Part shown: positions 19,180 through 27,099 of the stretch, piece by piece
Position numbering within the stretch: the stretch's first letter is position 1
How the letters are laid out: each line of letters begins with the position of its first letter
Assembly: GCA_913065025.1 (NCBI GenBank)
Contig: CAJYAP010000009.1
Coordinates: 1-39,483, forward strand
DNA length: 39,483 nt
Reading direction: 5' to 3'
Source: an uncultured Gammaproteobacteria bacterium
GTDB lineage: Bacteria > Pseudomonadota > Gammaproteobacteria > Poriferisulfidales > GCA-002705445
Made by a program: the position numbers and the translations under genes
The notes under the pieces: generated by a model
Told to the model about the DNA's origin: nothing
Database searches by the model: none
Seen by the model: the letters and a program-made list of their open reading frames with translations, nothing else

Positions 19180-19632
19180 CTAAAGTTTTAGTTCATTAAG
19201 AGCTGTATTTCCTAAGTCATCACTATCTTGACTTATAAGCCACGACTTTATGTTCTTGTTCCAAATACTTTCTGACCAAAGTTCAAACTTATTTCCCTGA
19301 CCAAGTAATACAATTTTCTTTTGAATAGCTGCATACTCTCTTAGAGGACTTGGAATTAAAAATCTTCCTTGTGAATCTATTTCTGACTCTGTTGCATATC
19401 CAATTAATAATCTCTGAATTAATCTAGCTTCTTTATTATAAGAAGGAAGATTAGAAAGTTTTTTCTCAATCCCTTCCCATTTAATTTGTGTATAAATTAA
19501 CAAGCATTTATCTTTATCAGCTGTAATAACTAATTTACATTTATTTTTTTCACGGAAATCTCTTCTATACCTTTGAGGCATTGAAGCTCTTCCTTTAACG
19601 TCTATACTTAAGTTACTAATACCTTTAAACAT
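19180..19632 (-). CDS. mraZ: transcriptional regulator MraZ
   Basis: MraZ is an AbrB-like DNA-binding protein that represses its own dcw operon in E. coli. The 150-residue protein has the two tandem SpoVT/AbrB-type halves. The first begins GISNLSIDVKGRASMPQRYR; the second is centred on ATESEIDSQGRFLIPSPLREY. Both carry the D-x-(K/Q)-G-R core that contacts DNA. It is first in the cluster. Three 10-bp direct repeats of the MraZ-box type lie immediately upstream of its ribosome binding site, which supports autoregulation here. Confidence 0.96.
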   Translation of the reverse strand: MFKGISNLSIDVKGRASMPQRYRRDFREKNKCKLVITADKDKCLLIYTQIKWEGIEKKLSNLPSYNKEARLIQRLLIGYATESEIDSQGRFLIPSPLREYAAIQKKIVLLGQGNKFELWSESIWNKNIKSWLISQDSDDLGNTALNELKL

Positions 19633-19645
19633 TATTTCCTAATAA

Positions 19646-19676
19646 CCCCACAATTACCCACAATTAGCCACAATAA
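19646..19676 (-). promoter_or_regulatory. MraZ box: three 10-bp direct repeats
   Basis: On the minus strand TTGTGGCTAA, TTGTGGGTAA and TTGTGGGGTT follow one another exactly, giving GTGG(G/C) every ten bases. This is the spacing of the TGGGN5 repeats bound by MraZ in E. coli. The first repeat is degenerate at its last G. The array ends about 14 bases before the mraZ ATG and overlaps the predicted transcription start, a good position for repression. Confidence 0.85.
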
Positions 19677-19700
19677 TGCAACATAATAAGTATTTGTCAA
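19673..19700 (-). promoter_or_regulatory. candidate sigma70 promoter of the dcw cluster
   Basis: A perfect TTGACA (minus strand, 19700..19695) is followed after 16 bases by CATTAT (19678..19673; four of six matches to TATAAT). The predicted start falls inside the MraZ-box repeats. A short inverted repeat (AGTCA-A-TGACT, 19715-19725) lies just upstream of the -35 and is of unknown meaning. Confidence 0.6.
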
Positions 19701-19807
19701 GATTTTTCTATATTAGTCAATGACTTACATAATATTTCGATTATGAAAAGTATACTTTAAATCATAGATGTATATAATTTACTTCAGAAACAACATTAAG
19801 TTTGAAT

Positions 19808-19833
19808 TTTATTTTTTCAAAAAAAATAAAAAA
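19808..19833 (-). terminator. possible U-rich 3' end of rnpB
   Basis: Directly after the closing helix of the RNase P RNA the minus strand reads into a long T-rich tract that can also fold into an all-A/T hairpin of about 11 base pairs. A GC-rich stem is missing, so this is a weak candidate terminator. The GAGTCGAC closing helix followed by the U-run may itself serve. Confidence 0.35.
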
Positions 19834-20171
19834 TTGAGTCGACCTATAAGCTGGGTTCTGTTGAATACAATCATTAATCTTGTATGCTTGTCACCAAACA
19901 CATCTAGCAGCCTACCCAAAAGCAGCACGAGTAGCACTATAGCTTTTCTATTTGGCCTTGCTCCGAGTGGGGTTTACCTAGCCAGCAATATTGCTATTAA
20001 CTGCGGTGAGCTCTTACCTCACCATTTCACCCTTACAATAAAATTGCGGTTTATTTTCTGTTGCACTTTCCGTAAGTTCACACTTCCCAGGTGTTACCTG
20101 GCACTCTACTCTATGGAGCCCAGACTTTCCTCTTCATTCCTAAAAATAAAGCGATTGCACAGTCGACTCAA
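19834..20171 (-). ncRNA. rnpB: RNase P RNA (type A)
   Basis: This is the catalytic RNA that trims the 5' leader of tRNA precursors. On the minus strand the 5' end reads GTCGACTG and later AGGAAAGTCTGGGCTCC, the conserved P4-side segment. The block GGGTGAAATGGTGAGG, the element GGTAAACCCCA, and a 3' end with AGAACCCAGCTTATAGG follow in the order known for bacterial type A RNA. The two ends form a perfect ten-base-pair closing helix (19834-19843 with 20162-20171). The length of about 337 bases is close to normal for this class, slightly short. Exact ends are estimated to within a few bases. It lies between rsmI and mraZ, its usual neighbourhood in Pseudomonas-like genomes. Confidence 0.95.
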
Positions 20172-20175
20172 CTTA

Positions 20176-20204
20176 ATTAGATATTAAAAACTATTTTTTT
20201 GCAA
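20176..20204 (-). promoter_or_regulatory. candidate promoter of rnpB
   Basis: TTGCAA (minus strand, 20204..20199) and TCTAAT (20181..20176, five of six matches) are separated by 17 bases. The predicted start, about seven bases later, coincides with the 5' end of the RNase P RNA. The promoter partly lies within the last codons of rsmI (stop at 20191). Confidence 0.55.
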
Positions 20205-21060
20205 GATTGATATATTTTTTATATATTTTATTTTTATTAAGCTTATAAAAAGTACATACGATTTTTATTGCTGAATTGTAGGATACATTATTTTTTAATA
20301 AAAGAATTATAAAACTTTCAATTTTACCATCTAATATATCTTTATTTGTTAGCTTTTCTTTTGGAATAATAATAACAAACTCGCCCTTTAACCTCTCATT
20401 ATTATTTTCAGAGAAATATTCAAACCAGTCATCTAAAGATAAATAATTAATATTTTCATATATTTTTGTAATTTCTTTAGCAACTAATATTTTTTTTTGT
20501 CCTCCATATATTTTTCTTAACTCTTCTAACGTATTGAGAACTCTATTAGGAGATTCAAAAAAAATTAAAGAAAAATTATTTTTTATTTTTAAAATATCTA
20601 TTTTTTGTGAGTTTTTTTTAGGTAAAAAACCAATAAATTTAAAATCATCTGAAGAAAATCCGCTTGAACTTATAGCTGCTATAACTGATGAAACGCCAGG
20701 GATTGGTGAAACCATAATATTTTTCTTATGCGCTTCTGAAATAATGATATCACCTGGATCTGATATAGATGGTGTTCCTGCATCTGATACTAAAGCTATA
20801 TCTTTTCCTTCCAAAAGAAGCCTGATTAAATAATCACACCTCTCAGCTTCGTTATGCTTATGATAACTAATTTGCTTTGCCTTGATTCCAAAATAATTAA
20901 GTATTTTTTTACTATGTCTAGTATCTTCCGTTGCTATAATATAAACATTTGATAATACTTTTACAGCTCTATAAGTAATATCATTTATATTACCAATTGG
21001 TGTGGCAACAACATATAATGTACCATAATTACTCTGTTTTTTTGTACTGATGATATGCAA
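20191..21060 (-). CDS. rsmI: 16S rRNA (cytidine-1402-2'-O)-methyltransferase
   Basis: RsmI methylates the ribose of C1402 of 16S rRNA, the nucleotide also modified by RsmH. The 289-residue protein belongs to the tetrapyrrole-methylase fold. It has GTLYVVATPIGNINDITYRA, the segment ATEDTRHSKKIL, the cofactor loop LVSDAGTPSISDPG, and SPIPGVSSVIAAISSSG. The only usable start is a TTG at 21060: no ATG or GTG is in frame between it and the first conserved residues, and an in-frame stop lies upstream. With that start the N-terminus has a length similar to E. coli RsmI. The TTG overlaps the divergent lpoA start region, so its promoter must lie inside lpoA. Confidence 0.93.
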   Translation of the reverse strand: MHIISTKKQSNYGTLYVVATPIGNINDITYRAVKVLSNVYIIATEDTRHSKKILNYFGIKAKQISYHKHNEAERCDYLIRLLLEGKDIALVSDAGTPSISDPGDIIISEAHKKNIMVSPIPGVSSVIAAISSSGFSSDDFKFIGFLPKKNSQKIDILKIKNNFSLIFFESPNRVLNTLEELRKIYGGQKKILVAKEITKIYENINYLSLDDWFEYFSENNNERLKGEFVIIIPKEKLTNKDILDGKIESFIILLLKNNVSYNSAIKIVCTFYKLNKNKIYKKYINLAKK

Positions 21061-22341
21061 ATTATTAAACCCATAATAGAAAGTTGTTTTACTAAATACG
21101 CTATTTTATTAGTGTTAAGTATATGTCTTTGTGGCTGCAATACAAATTATATAGAGATTATATCAGATAAAGAAATTGACAATAATACATCTAGAACTAT
21201 TGATGTCAGTAAAACTCAAATAAATATTGACGAGCTTCTCATTAGAAAAGAAACCATTGAAATAACTAATTTAACACCAATAAAAAAAATTGCCTTACTA
21301 TTACCTATGACCGGAAAATATTCAAAGATTGGTAAAGTTATATTTGAAGGTATTGAGGCGGAATTAAATAGTATTTCCAAAAATAATAGACCTGAATTAT
21401 CAATCTTCGACACAGGAGATGAGAATATAAATTTAAGAGATACTTATTATGAAATGTTATCTAACAATTTTGATTATGTCATTGGACCAATAAGAAAAAA
21501 TTTAATAAATAAAATCATAAATCACAGCTCAGATAAACTTCCAATTCTAACACTTAATTATACTAATAATTTTAAAAAATACCCTGATGCAGTCTATCAA
21601 TTTGGTCTACTTCCAGAAGATGAAGCTATATGTATAGCTGAAAAATCTATAATAGATGGAAATATCAACGCATCACTTTTGTACCCAGATAATACATGGG
21701 GGAAAAGAATTGGGGAGTCTTTTTCAATGAGATTTGAAGAACTAGGCGGTAAAGTTATTAATACTATAAAATATAAAAAAGATGAAGAAATGGAAATAAA
21801 TAAATCAATAAAAAGCTTGCTGCAAATTGAAAAAAGTATAAATAGAAAAGATTATTTGCAAAGTATTTTAAAAACAAAATTACAGTACAAGCCTTATATA
21901 CCGAATAATTTAGATATGATATTTTCAGTAGGCACTTCTAAAAATATGAGATCTATAAAGCCTCAGTTTAATTTCAACTTTGCCGAAGATGTGCCTTTTT
22001 ACTCAACATCACATATATATAATGGCGTAATTAATAAAGAAATTAATCAAGATCTAAATGATATAAAGTTTTGCGATATTCCATGGTTATATAATAATAA
22101 AGATATTTTACAAAAAAAAAGTTTGAGGGATAATGTGGAGAAGCGTGATTTATTAAGATTTGTTGCTATAGGAATGGACTCAGTAAAAATACTATATAAT
22201 ATAAATAGTTTAAAAATTAATAAGAAAAAGTATTTGGTAGCTAATACGGGTTATTTACAATTGGACGAATTTAATAAAATTAGGAGAAGCTTAATTATTG
22301 TAAAATTCAGAAACGGTAAAGCCAAAGAAGTGCCTTTTTAA
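21055..22341 (+). CDS. lpoA: LpoA/LppC-family outer-membrane lipoprotein (short form)
   Basis: LpoA activates the bifunctional peptidoglycan synthase PBP1A from the outer membrane. The 428-residue protein has a lipoprotein leader ending in LCGC (lipidated C28). A domain of the periplasmic binding-protein type follows, beginning at about residue 78 with KIALLLPMTGKYSKIGKVIFEG, the classic LppC opening. Later conserved pieces include DYVIGPIRKNL and NDIKFCDIPWL. E. coli LpoA has about 680 residues and carries an extra N-terminal TPR domain; here only a linker of about 50 residues precedes the binding-protein domain. The ATG at 21055 lacks a clear ribosome binding site. The adjacency to rsmI is conserved in gammaproteobacteria and supports the call. 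Confidence 0.88.
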   Translation: MQIIKPIIESCFTKYAILLVLSICLCGCNTNYIEIISDKEIDNNTSRTIDVSKTQINIDELLIRKETIEITNLTPIKKIALLLPMTGKYSKIGKVIFEGIEAELNSISKNNRPELSIFDTGDENINLRDTYYEMLSNNFDYVIGPIRKNLINKIINHSSDKLPILTLNYTNNFKKYPDAVYQFGLLPEDEAICIAEKSIIDGNINASLLYPDNTWGKRIGESFSMRFEELGGKVINTIKYKKDEEMEINKSIKSLLQIEKSINRKDYLQSILKTKLQYKPYIPNNLDMIFSVGTSKNMRSIKPQFNFNFAEDVPFYSTSHIYNGVINKEINQDLNDIKFCDIPWLYNNKDILQKKSLRDNVEKRDLLRFVAIGMDSVKILYNINSLKINKKKYLVANTGYLQLDEFNKIRRSLIIVKFRNGKAKEVPF

Positions 22342-22344
22342 ACT

Positions 22345-23718
22345 ATGTTGCATAAAAAACATATAAATTTTTTTAAAAAATTACTACCAGAAAACTTTGT
22401 ATTTAGTGAGAGAGGTGATTGCTGGGCATATGGTTATGATAATAGCAAAATGCATGTTGTTCCCGAGTGTGTTTTGTTTGCAAATGATAAGTTGCAAATA
22501 CAAAGTATCGTAAAATACTGCTTTGAAAATAATATCCCTATAACAACTAGAGGTCGCGGAACAGGCAATACTGGGGGGTCCGTTCCGATAGATAAATCCA
22601 TTGTTCTGTCCTTAGAAAAAATGAATAAGATTTTAAATATTGATATCAAAAATAGATTTTGTGAAGTCCAACCAGGCGTTATTAATAAAGAATTACAAAA
22701 AGAACTAAAAAAAGAAAATTTTTTCTGGGGACCAGATCCTTCAAGTCAAGACTACTCAACTATTGGTGGAAATATTGCAAACAATTCTGCTGGACCTAGA
22801 GCAATAAAGTACGGAACGCCAAGAGATAACATATTAGGTTTAGAATTTATATCGGGTATAGGTGAAATTTATAAAACTGGTGTTAAAACTTCTAAAGGAG
22901 TTGTCGGTTTAGACCTTACTAGGCTATTCACAGGGTCAGAAGGGATACTGGGGATATTAACAGAAGCAACGTTAAAAATATTGCCGTGTAATAACGCTAT
23001 AAAAACAGTTGAAATTACTTTTGACAGTGTTGCAGATGCATCGCAAACAATAATAAACCTTATGTCACAACCGATAACACCATATAAATTAGAATTTATT
23101 GATGGAGAGTCTATAAAACTAATAAATACTATTAAAACTGATCATTATGATACCAGCATAAAATCAGCAATACTTTTAGAAATTGATGGGGAGCTTGAGT
23201 ATATTGACTTAATGCTAAATAAAGTAATAAAAGTAATAAAAGAAGGTAATTTTAATAATATTAAGATTGCTGATAATAAAGATGAGATAGAAAAACTATG
23301 GTCTGCTAGAAAATCGCTGTCGCCCGCATTACGAGAAATTGGGGGTTATAAAATAAATGAGGATATAGTTGTACCAATTTCAAACCTAACAAATCTTCTA
23401 AATTCATTAGAAGAAATTTCTAAAAAATATAATATAAAAATTGTAAATTTTGGCCATGCAGGCAATGGAAATATTCATGTAAACTTATTATTTAAAACAA
23501 AGGAAGAGAAAGAGACTGATAACTCTAAAAAGTGCTTAGAAGAAATTTTTGATTTAGTTTTACGATTAAATGGAACTCTATCTGGGGAACATGGTATAGG
23601 TATTATAAAAAAACAATACATAGAAAAAGAAATAAATAAAGATACTTTAGTTTTAATGAAAAAAATTAAAGAACAATTTGACCCTAAAAATATATTAAAC
23701 CCAAATAAATCTATTTAA
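22345..23718 (+). CDS. FAD-linked oxidase, GlcD / D-lactate dehydrogenase type
   Basis: This 457-residue flavoprotein belongs to the FAD-binding PCMH family. The FAD-binding part shows ITTRGRGTGNTGGSVPID (about 65-82), GPDPSSQDYSTIGGNIANNSAGP and TGSEGILGILTEATLKILP. The C-terminal domain has FGHAGNGNIHVNLL and the terminal GEHGIGIIKKQYI. These C-terminal motifs are shared by glycolate oxidase subunit GlcD, D-lactate dehydrogenases and D-2-hydroxyglutarate dehydrogenase, so the substrate is a 2-hydroxy acid but is not resolved. There are no GlcE or GlcF genes next to it, which argues against a full glycolate oxidase here. It follows lpoA after three bases, in the place where yraN and diaA are usually found. 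Its stop codon overlaps that of sspA. Confidence 0.88.
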   Translation: MLHKKHINFFKKLLPENFVFSERGDCWAYGYDNSKMHVVPECVLFANDKLQIQSIVKYCFENNIPITTRGRGTGNTGGSVPIDKSIVLSLEKMNKILNIDIKNRFCEVQPGVINKELQKELKKENFFWGPDPSSQDYSTIGGNIANNSAGPRAIKYGTPRDNILGLEFISGIGEIYKTGVKTSKGVVGLDLTRLFTGSEGILGILTEATLKILPCNNAIKTVEITFDSVADASQTIINLMSQPITPYKLEFIDGESIKLINTIKTDHYDTSIKSAILLEIDGELEYIDLMLNKVIKVIKEGNFNNIKIADNKDEIEKLWSARKSLSPALREIGGYKINEDIVVPISNLTNLLNSLEEISKKYNIKIVNFGHAGNGNIHVNLLFKTKEEKETDNSKKCLEEIFDLVLRLNGTLSGEHGIGIIKKQYIEKEINKDTLVLMKKIKEQFDPKNILNPNKSI

Positions 23719-24326
23719 AATTCACTTCTTATCTCTTCTTCTTGCTCAGATAAATTTTCAATAAATGATGTTCTCTCAAATATTCTATCTGCATATTTCA
23801 TTATTGGTTTTGCGCTAGCTGGCAACTGAATTCCGTATTCTGGTAGTCTCCATAGAATTGGAGCCATACTACAATCTATAATACTAAAATCATCACTAAG
23901 GAAAAATTTCTTTTCTTGAATAAAGTCTAAAGACATCATTAAATTATCTTTTAATTTCTGCTTTGCAGCAGACGCTTTTTTTTCACCACTTGATTTAACA
24001 CTTTCTAACAAGCCATATAAATCTTTCTCTATATAATGCAAAACCATTCTTGTTTTTGCTCTAATCACTGGATCAACTGGCATGAGCGGCGGATGAGGAA
24101 ATCTTTCATCTAGGTATTCCATTATCACTCTAGATTCGTATAGCACGAGATTTCTATCAACAAATGTTGGAGTAGTATTATTTGGATTTAAAGCAATGAG
24201 GTCTTCATTATTTTCACCATGAGAGACATCTTCAACATTAAATACTAGGTCTTTTTCTCCAAGTACTATTCTTACTCTGTGAGATTGAGCGCTTTCTGGA
24301 TCTGAATATAGTGTCATGGTATGCAT
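23715..24326 (-). CDS. sspA: stringent starvation protein A
   Basis: SspA is an RNA-polymerase-binding protein with a glutathione S-transferase fold that changes promoter choice under starvation and acid stress. The 203 residues have the thioredoxin-like N-domain (MTLYSDPESAQSHRVRIVLGEK, NPNNTTPTFVDRNLVLYES) and the helical C-domain (DFSIIDCSMAPILWRLPEYGI). The motif ESRVIMEYLDERFPHPPLMP is very typical. It lies 17 bases after petC, the standard order petA-petB-petC-sspA. The usual next gene, sspB (the ClpXP adaptor), is absent: the gene ends tail to tail with the flavoprotein gene. Confidence 0.96.
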   Translation of the reverse strand: MHTMTLYSDPESAQSHRVRIVLGEKDLVFNVEDVSHGENNEDLIALNPNNTTPTFVDRNLVLYESRVIMEYLDERFPHPPLMPVDPVIRAKTRMVLHYIEKDLYGLLESVKSSGEKKASAAKQKLKDNLMMSLDFIQEKKFFLSDDFSIIDCSMAPILWRLPEYGIQLPASAKPIMKYADRIFERTSFIENLSEQEEEIRSEF

Positions 24327-24343
24327 AATTTTTACCTAGTAGT

Positions 24344-25075
24344 TTAGTGGACGTCTTTCCAGAATTCTTTTTTTGTATAGTAAGCTATAATCGTAAATAT
24401 AAATATAAATAGTAAAACCCAAAAACCCATTGAATATCTTTTTAATTTTGCTGGCTCCGAAACATAAACCAAAAAGTTTGTTATATCATTTGTTAACTGC
24501 TTATATTCAATTTCTGTGTAAGTCCCATCGGAAATTTTTTCCAAACTTACTGGGTTATTATTCGAATCTAGTACAAGTTTTTGTCCACCCTGAAGATTAG
24601 CTAGTATATTTGGCATTGAAGTGTTTGGTAAAGCTACATTATTATAACCTGTAGTTGTTGAATCATCTTCATAATACGTATTTAATTTTGAGTATATATA
24701 ATCAGCTCCTTTTGATCTTGCTGTTAAACTTAAATCAGGAGGAACGGCATTAAACCAGGTTACTGCATCTGATTCTTTCATTGCAATTGTCATTGTTTCG
24801 CCAATTTTTTTATCAGTAAAAAGTAAATTTTTTGAAAAAACTGCTTCTTCTATACCAAGATCTTGAGCCAATGTGCTCATTCTCATGTATTTTAAAGAGT
24901 GGCAGCCACTGCAATAATTTACAAAATGCTTTGCGCCTCTTTGCAAAGATGCTTTATTATTTATGTTACTTGTAGCTTTATACTTCGTAGATAGCTCACT
25001 TTTCACTGATGCTGAATAAGATATGTTACTTATTACTATTAAAAATATAAAAGCAAGAATATTATTTTTTATCAT
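24344..25075 (-). CDS. petC: ubiquinol-cytochrome c reductase, cytochrome c1
   Basis: Cytochrome c1 accepts electrons from the Rieske protein and passes them to soluble cytochrome c on the periplasmic side. The 243-residue protein has a cleavable signal (about 1-22) and one heme c site, CSGCH (C55, C58, H59). It has the NTSMPNILANL region expected to hold the axial methionine, and a C-terminal membrane anchor (about 213-234). The length fits the monoheme proteobacterial form. Its ATG overlaps the petB stop by four bases. It forms an operon with petB, petA and sspA. Confidence 0.96.
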   Translation of the reverse strand: MIKNNILAFIFLIVISNISYSASVKSELSTKYKATSNINNKASLQRGAKHFVNYCSGCHSLKYMRMSTLAQDLGIEEAVFSKNLLFTDKKIGETMTIAMKESDAVTWFNAVPPDLSLTARSKGADYIYSKLNTYYEDDSTTTGYNNVALPNTSMPNILANLQGGQKLVLDSNNNPVSLEKISDGTYTEIEYKQLTNDITNFLVYVSEPAKLKRYSMGFWVLLFIFIFTIIAYYTKKEFWKDVH

Positions 25076-26469
25076 TCCGTTACCCTGTCTGGGACTTCTT
25101 TTTCTTTATTTAAGCTGGAATATAAAGGTGATAATGTCATAAATACTACAAATGTAATAACTAAGGTTAGTCCAGTTAATATCATAATATAATTATCACT
25201 ACTAATTCTTAATAAGTCGTATATTAATATTAAAAAGATTATTACTCCTGAAAATACATAGCTGAATAAATTATTTCTTGTTGAGCTATAAAAATACAAT
25301 AGGGCAAAAAATATAAAATACATTTCACTAAATCTAAGTGCCAATGCATTGTATAACGGATTTGGTGCTTTAACTCCTAAGTATCCTAATATTAAAAAGC
25401 CAATCACGAAGACGAAAAGATTTATTTTAAATAAAGTACTTCTATACCTTATTGATTTAATTGGATTCCTATCTATCCATGGTAAGAAGAATAAAACTAC
25501 AATTGACATCGCCATTGCCAATGCGCCGAATGCTGGATCTGGGATAGCTCTTAAGATGGAGTAAAATGGCGTGAAATACCAAACTGGTGCTATATGTTCT
25601 GGGGTTACCAATGGATTAGCAGGTATAAAATTAGCGTGCTCTAAAAAATACCCTCCCATTTCGGGCACAAAAAATACCACAAGTGCGAATAAAAATAAAA
25701 AAACTCCAATACCAACAAAATCCTTGACAGTATAATATGGGTGAAAAGGTATTCCATCCAATGGAATTCCGTTTTCATCCTTATTTTTTTTGATTTCAAC
25801 TCCGTCTGGGTTATTTGAACCCACAGTGTGTAATGCTGATAAATGCAGTATAACTAATAACAATATAACCATTGGAACAGCGACAATATGTAATGCAAAA
25901 AATCTAGTTAGTGTTGGATCTGATATAGCAAAATCTCCTCTAATCCATATTCCAAGCTCCGGACCTATAACAGGAATGGTAGTAAACAAATTTATTATAA
26001 CTTGAGCTCCCCAATATGACATTTGCCCCCATGGTAATAAATAACCCATAAAAGCTTCCGCCATTAGTGCTAAGTAAATAAATACTCCAAATAACCAGAT
26101 TAGTTCTCTAGGTTTTTTGAAAGACCCATACATTAAAGCCCTAAACATATGAAGGTAAACTACAACAAAAAAAGCCGATGCTCCAGTTGAATGCATATAT
26201 CGTATAAGCCATCCTAAGTTAACATCTCTCATAATAAATTCTACGGAATCAAATGCTAATTTAGCATCTGGTTTATAGTGCATCGCTAAAAATATTCCGG
26301 TGAAAATTTGTAGAAATAAAATTAAAAAGGCTAAAGATCCAAAAAAATACCAAAAATTGAAATTTTTTGGTGTGTAATAGTGAGTTAAATGATTGCGGAC
26401 AAAGCTTAAAATTGGCAGTCTTTCGTCTACCCAACCTATTACACCTGTGGTTTGATTTTTTTCACTCAT
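25072..26469 (-). CDS. petB: ubiquinol-cytochrome c reductase, cytochrome b
   Basis: Cytochrome b is the membrane core of the bc1 complex and carries both quinone sites. The 465-residue protein has about nine or ten membrane helices. The four heme-ligating histidines are present (H93 and H107 in the second helix; H194 and H209 in the fourth). The Qo-site motif, PEWY in mitochondria, reads PVWY here (295-298). The C-terminus is longer than the mitochondrial protein by several helices' worth of residues, ending in a charged tail. It is preceded three bases upstream by petA and overlaps petC. Confidence 0.97.
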   Translation of the reverse strand: MSEKNQTTGVIGWVDERLPILSFVRNHLTHYYTPKNFNFWYFFGSLAFLILFLQIFTGIFLAMHYKPDAKLAFDSVEFIMRDVNLGWLIRYMHSTGASAFFVVVYLHMFRALMYGSFKKPRELIWLFGVFIYLALMAEAFMGYLLPWGQMSYWGAQVIINLFTTIPVIGPELGIWIRGDFAISDPTLTRFFALHIVAVPMVILLLVILHLSALHTVGSNNPDGVEIKKNKDENGIPLDGIPFHPYYTVKDFVGIGVFLFLFALVVFFVPEMGGYFLEHANFIPANPLVTPEHIAPVWYFTPFYSILRAIPDPAFGALAMAMSIVVLFFLPWIDRNPIKSIRYRSTLFKINLFVFVIGFLILGYLGVKAPNPLYNALALRFSEMYFIFFALLYFYSSTRNNLFSYVFSGVIIFLILIYDLLRISSDNYIMILTGLTLVITFVVFMTLSPLYSSLNKEKEVPDRVTE

Positions 26470-26472
26470 TTC

Positions 26473-27054
26473 TTAACCCTTTTGAATTTCAATACTTGCT
26501 GGTAATTCACCCACAACAATTGTATTTTCATCTTCGAATCTATATGGTGGAACTTTTAGATTTGCTCCAGCAGGGCTTCCATTAGCAACTTTTCCTGCTA
26601 AATCAAAGTTAGATCCATGGCATGCGCAGAAAAATTTATTCTCACTAGGCTTATAAGCTGGATTACATCCTAAATGCGTGCAAACACCTTCTAAAACTAA
26701 TATTTCAGGTTTAAGTGATCTAAATTTATTTTTTGCAAATTCTGGTTGCTGCTCGGCATTTTCAGACATTGGATCTTTATGTTTTTCATCACTAGTATTT
26801 ATACTATCAAGCATATTTTTTGTTCTTTTTACTACCCAGATAGGTTTTTTTCTCCATATTAGATCAATTTTCTCACCATCTTTTAGATTACTAATATCAA
26901 CTTTTACTGGAGCTCCTGCTGCTTTAGCTTTTGCACTAGGCCCCATCGATGATAAAAAAGGCCATAAAGTAGCTGCTGCACCTGTTCCGCCAACTATAGA
27001 AAGACTTCCTGTTAAAAATTTTCTTCTGCTATTATCGGGATTATCACTAGACAT
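26473..27054 (-). CDS. petA: ubiquinol-cytochrome c reductase, Rieske iron-sulfur subunit
   Basis: The Rieske protein carries the 2Fe-2S cluster that takes the first electron from ubiquinol. The 193-residue protein starts with a twin-arginine signal/anchor (NSRRKFLTGSLSIVG) and a membrane helix to about residue 37. The cluster ligands are intact: CTHLGC (C125, H127, with C130) and CACHGS (C143, C145, H146). An insertion of about 30 mostly polar residues (about 82-111) lies before the cluster domain. It is the first gene of the bc1 operon, with AGGAAA as ribosome binding site. Confidence 0.97.
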   Translation of the reverse strand: MSSDNPDNSRRKFLTGSLSIVGGTGAAATLWPFLSSMGPSAKAKAAGAPVKVDISNLKDGEKIDLIWRKKPIWVVKRTKNMLDSINTSDEKHKDPMSENAEQQPEFAKNKFRSLKPEILVLEGVCTHLGCNPAYKPSENKFFCACHGSNFDLAGKVANGSPAGANLKVPPYRFEDENTIVVGELPASIEIQKG

Positions 27055-27099
27055 AGATTAATTTCCTTTTCATAATTCCTAATATTAAAACTTGAAAAT

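Noticed and set aside
19768-20187. Open frame of 139 codons on the plus strand
   Set aside because: It lies across the RNase P RNA on the other strand; the RNA motifs and closing helix explain the sequence, and the predicted protein has no recognisable pattern.
26678-27061. Open frame of 127 codons opposite the Rieske gene
   Set aside because: The Rieske frame has intact cluster motifs; the antisense frame is a by-product of codon use.
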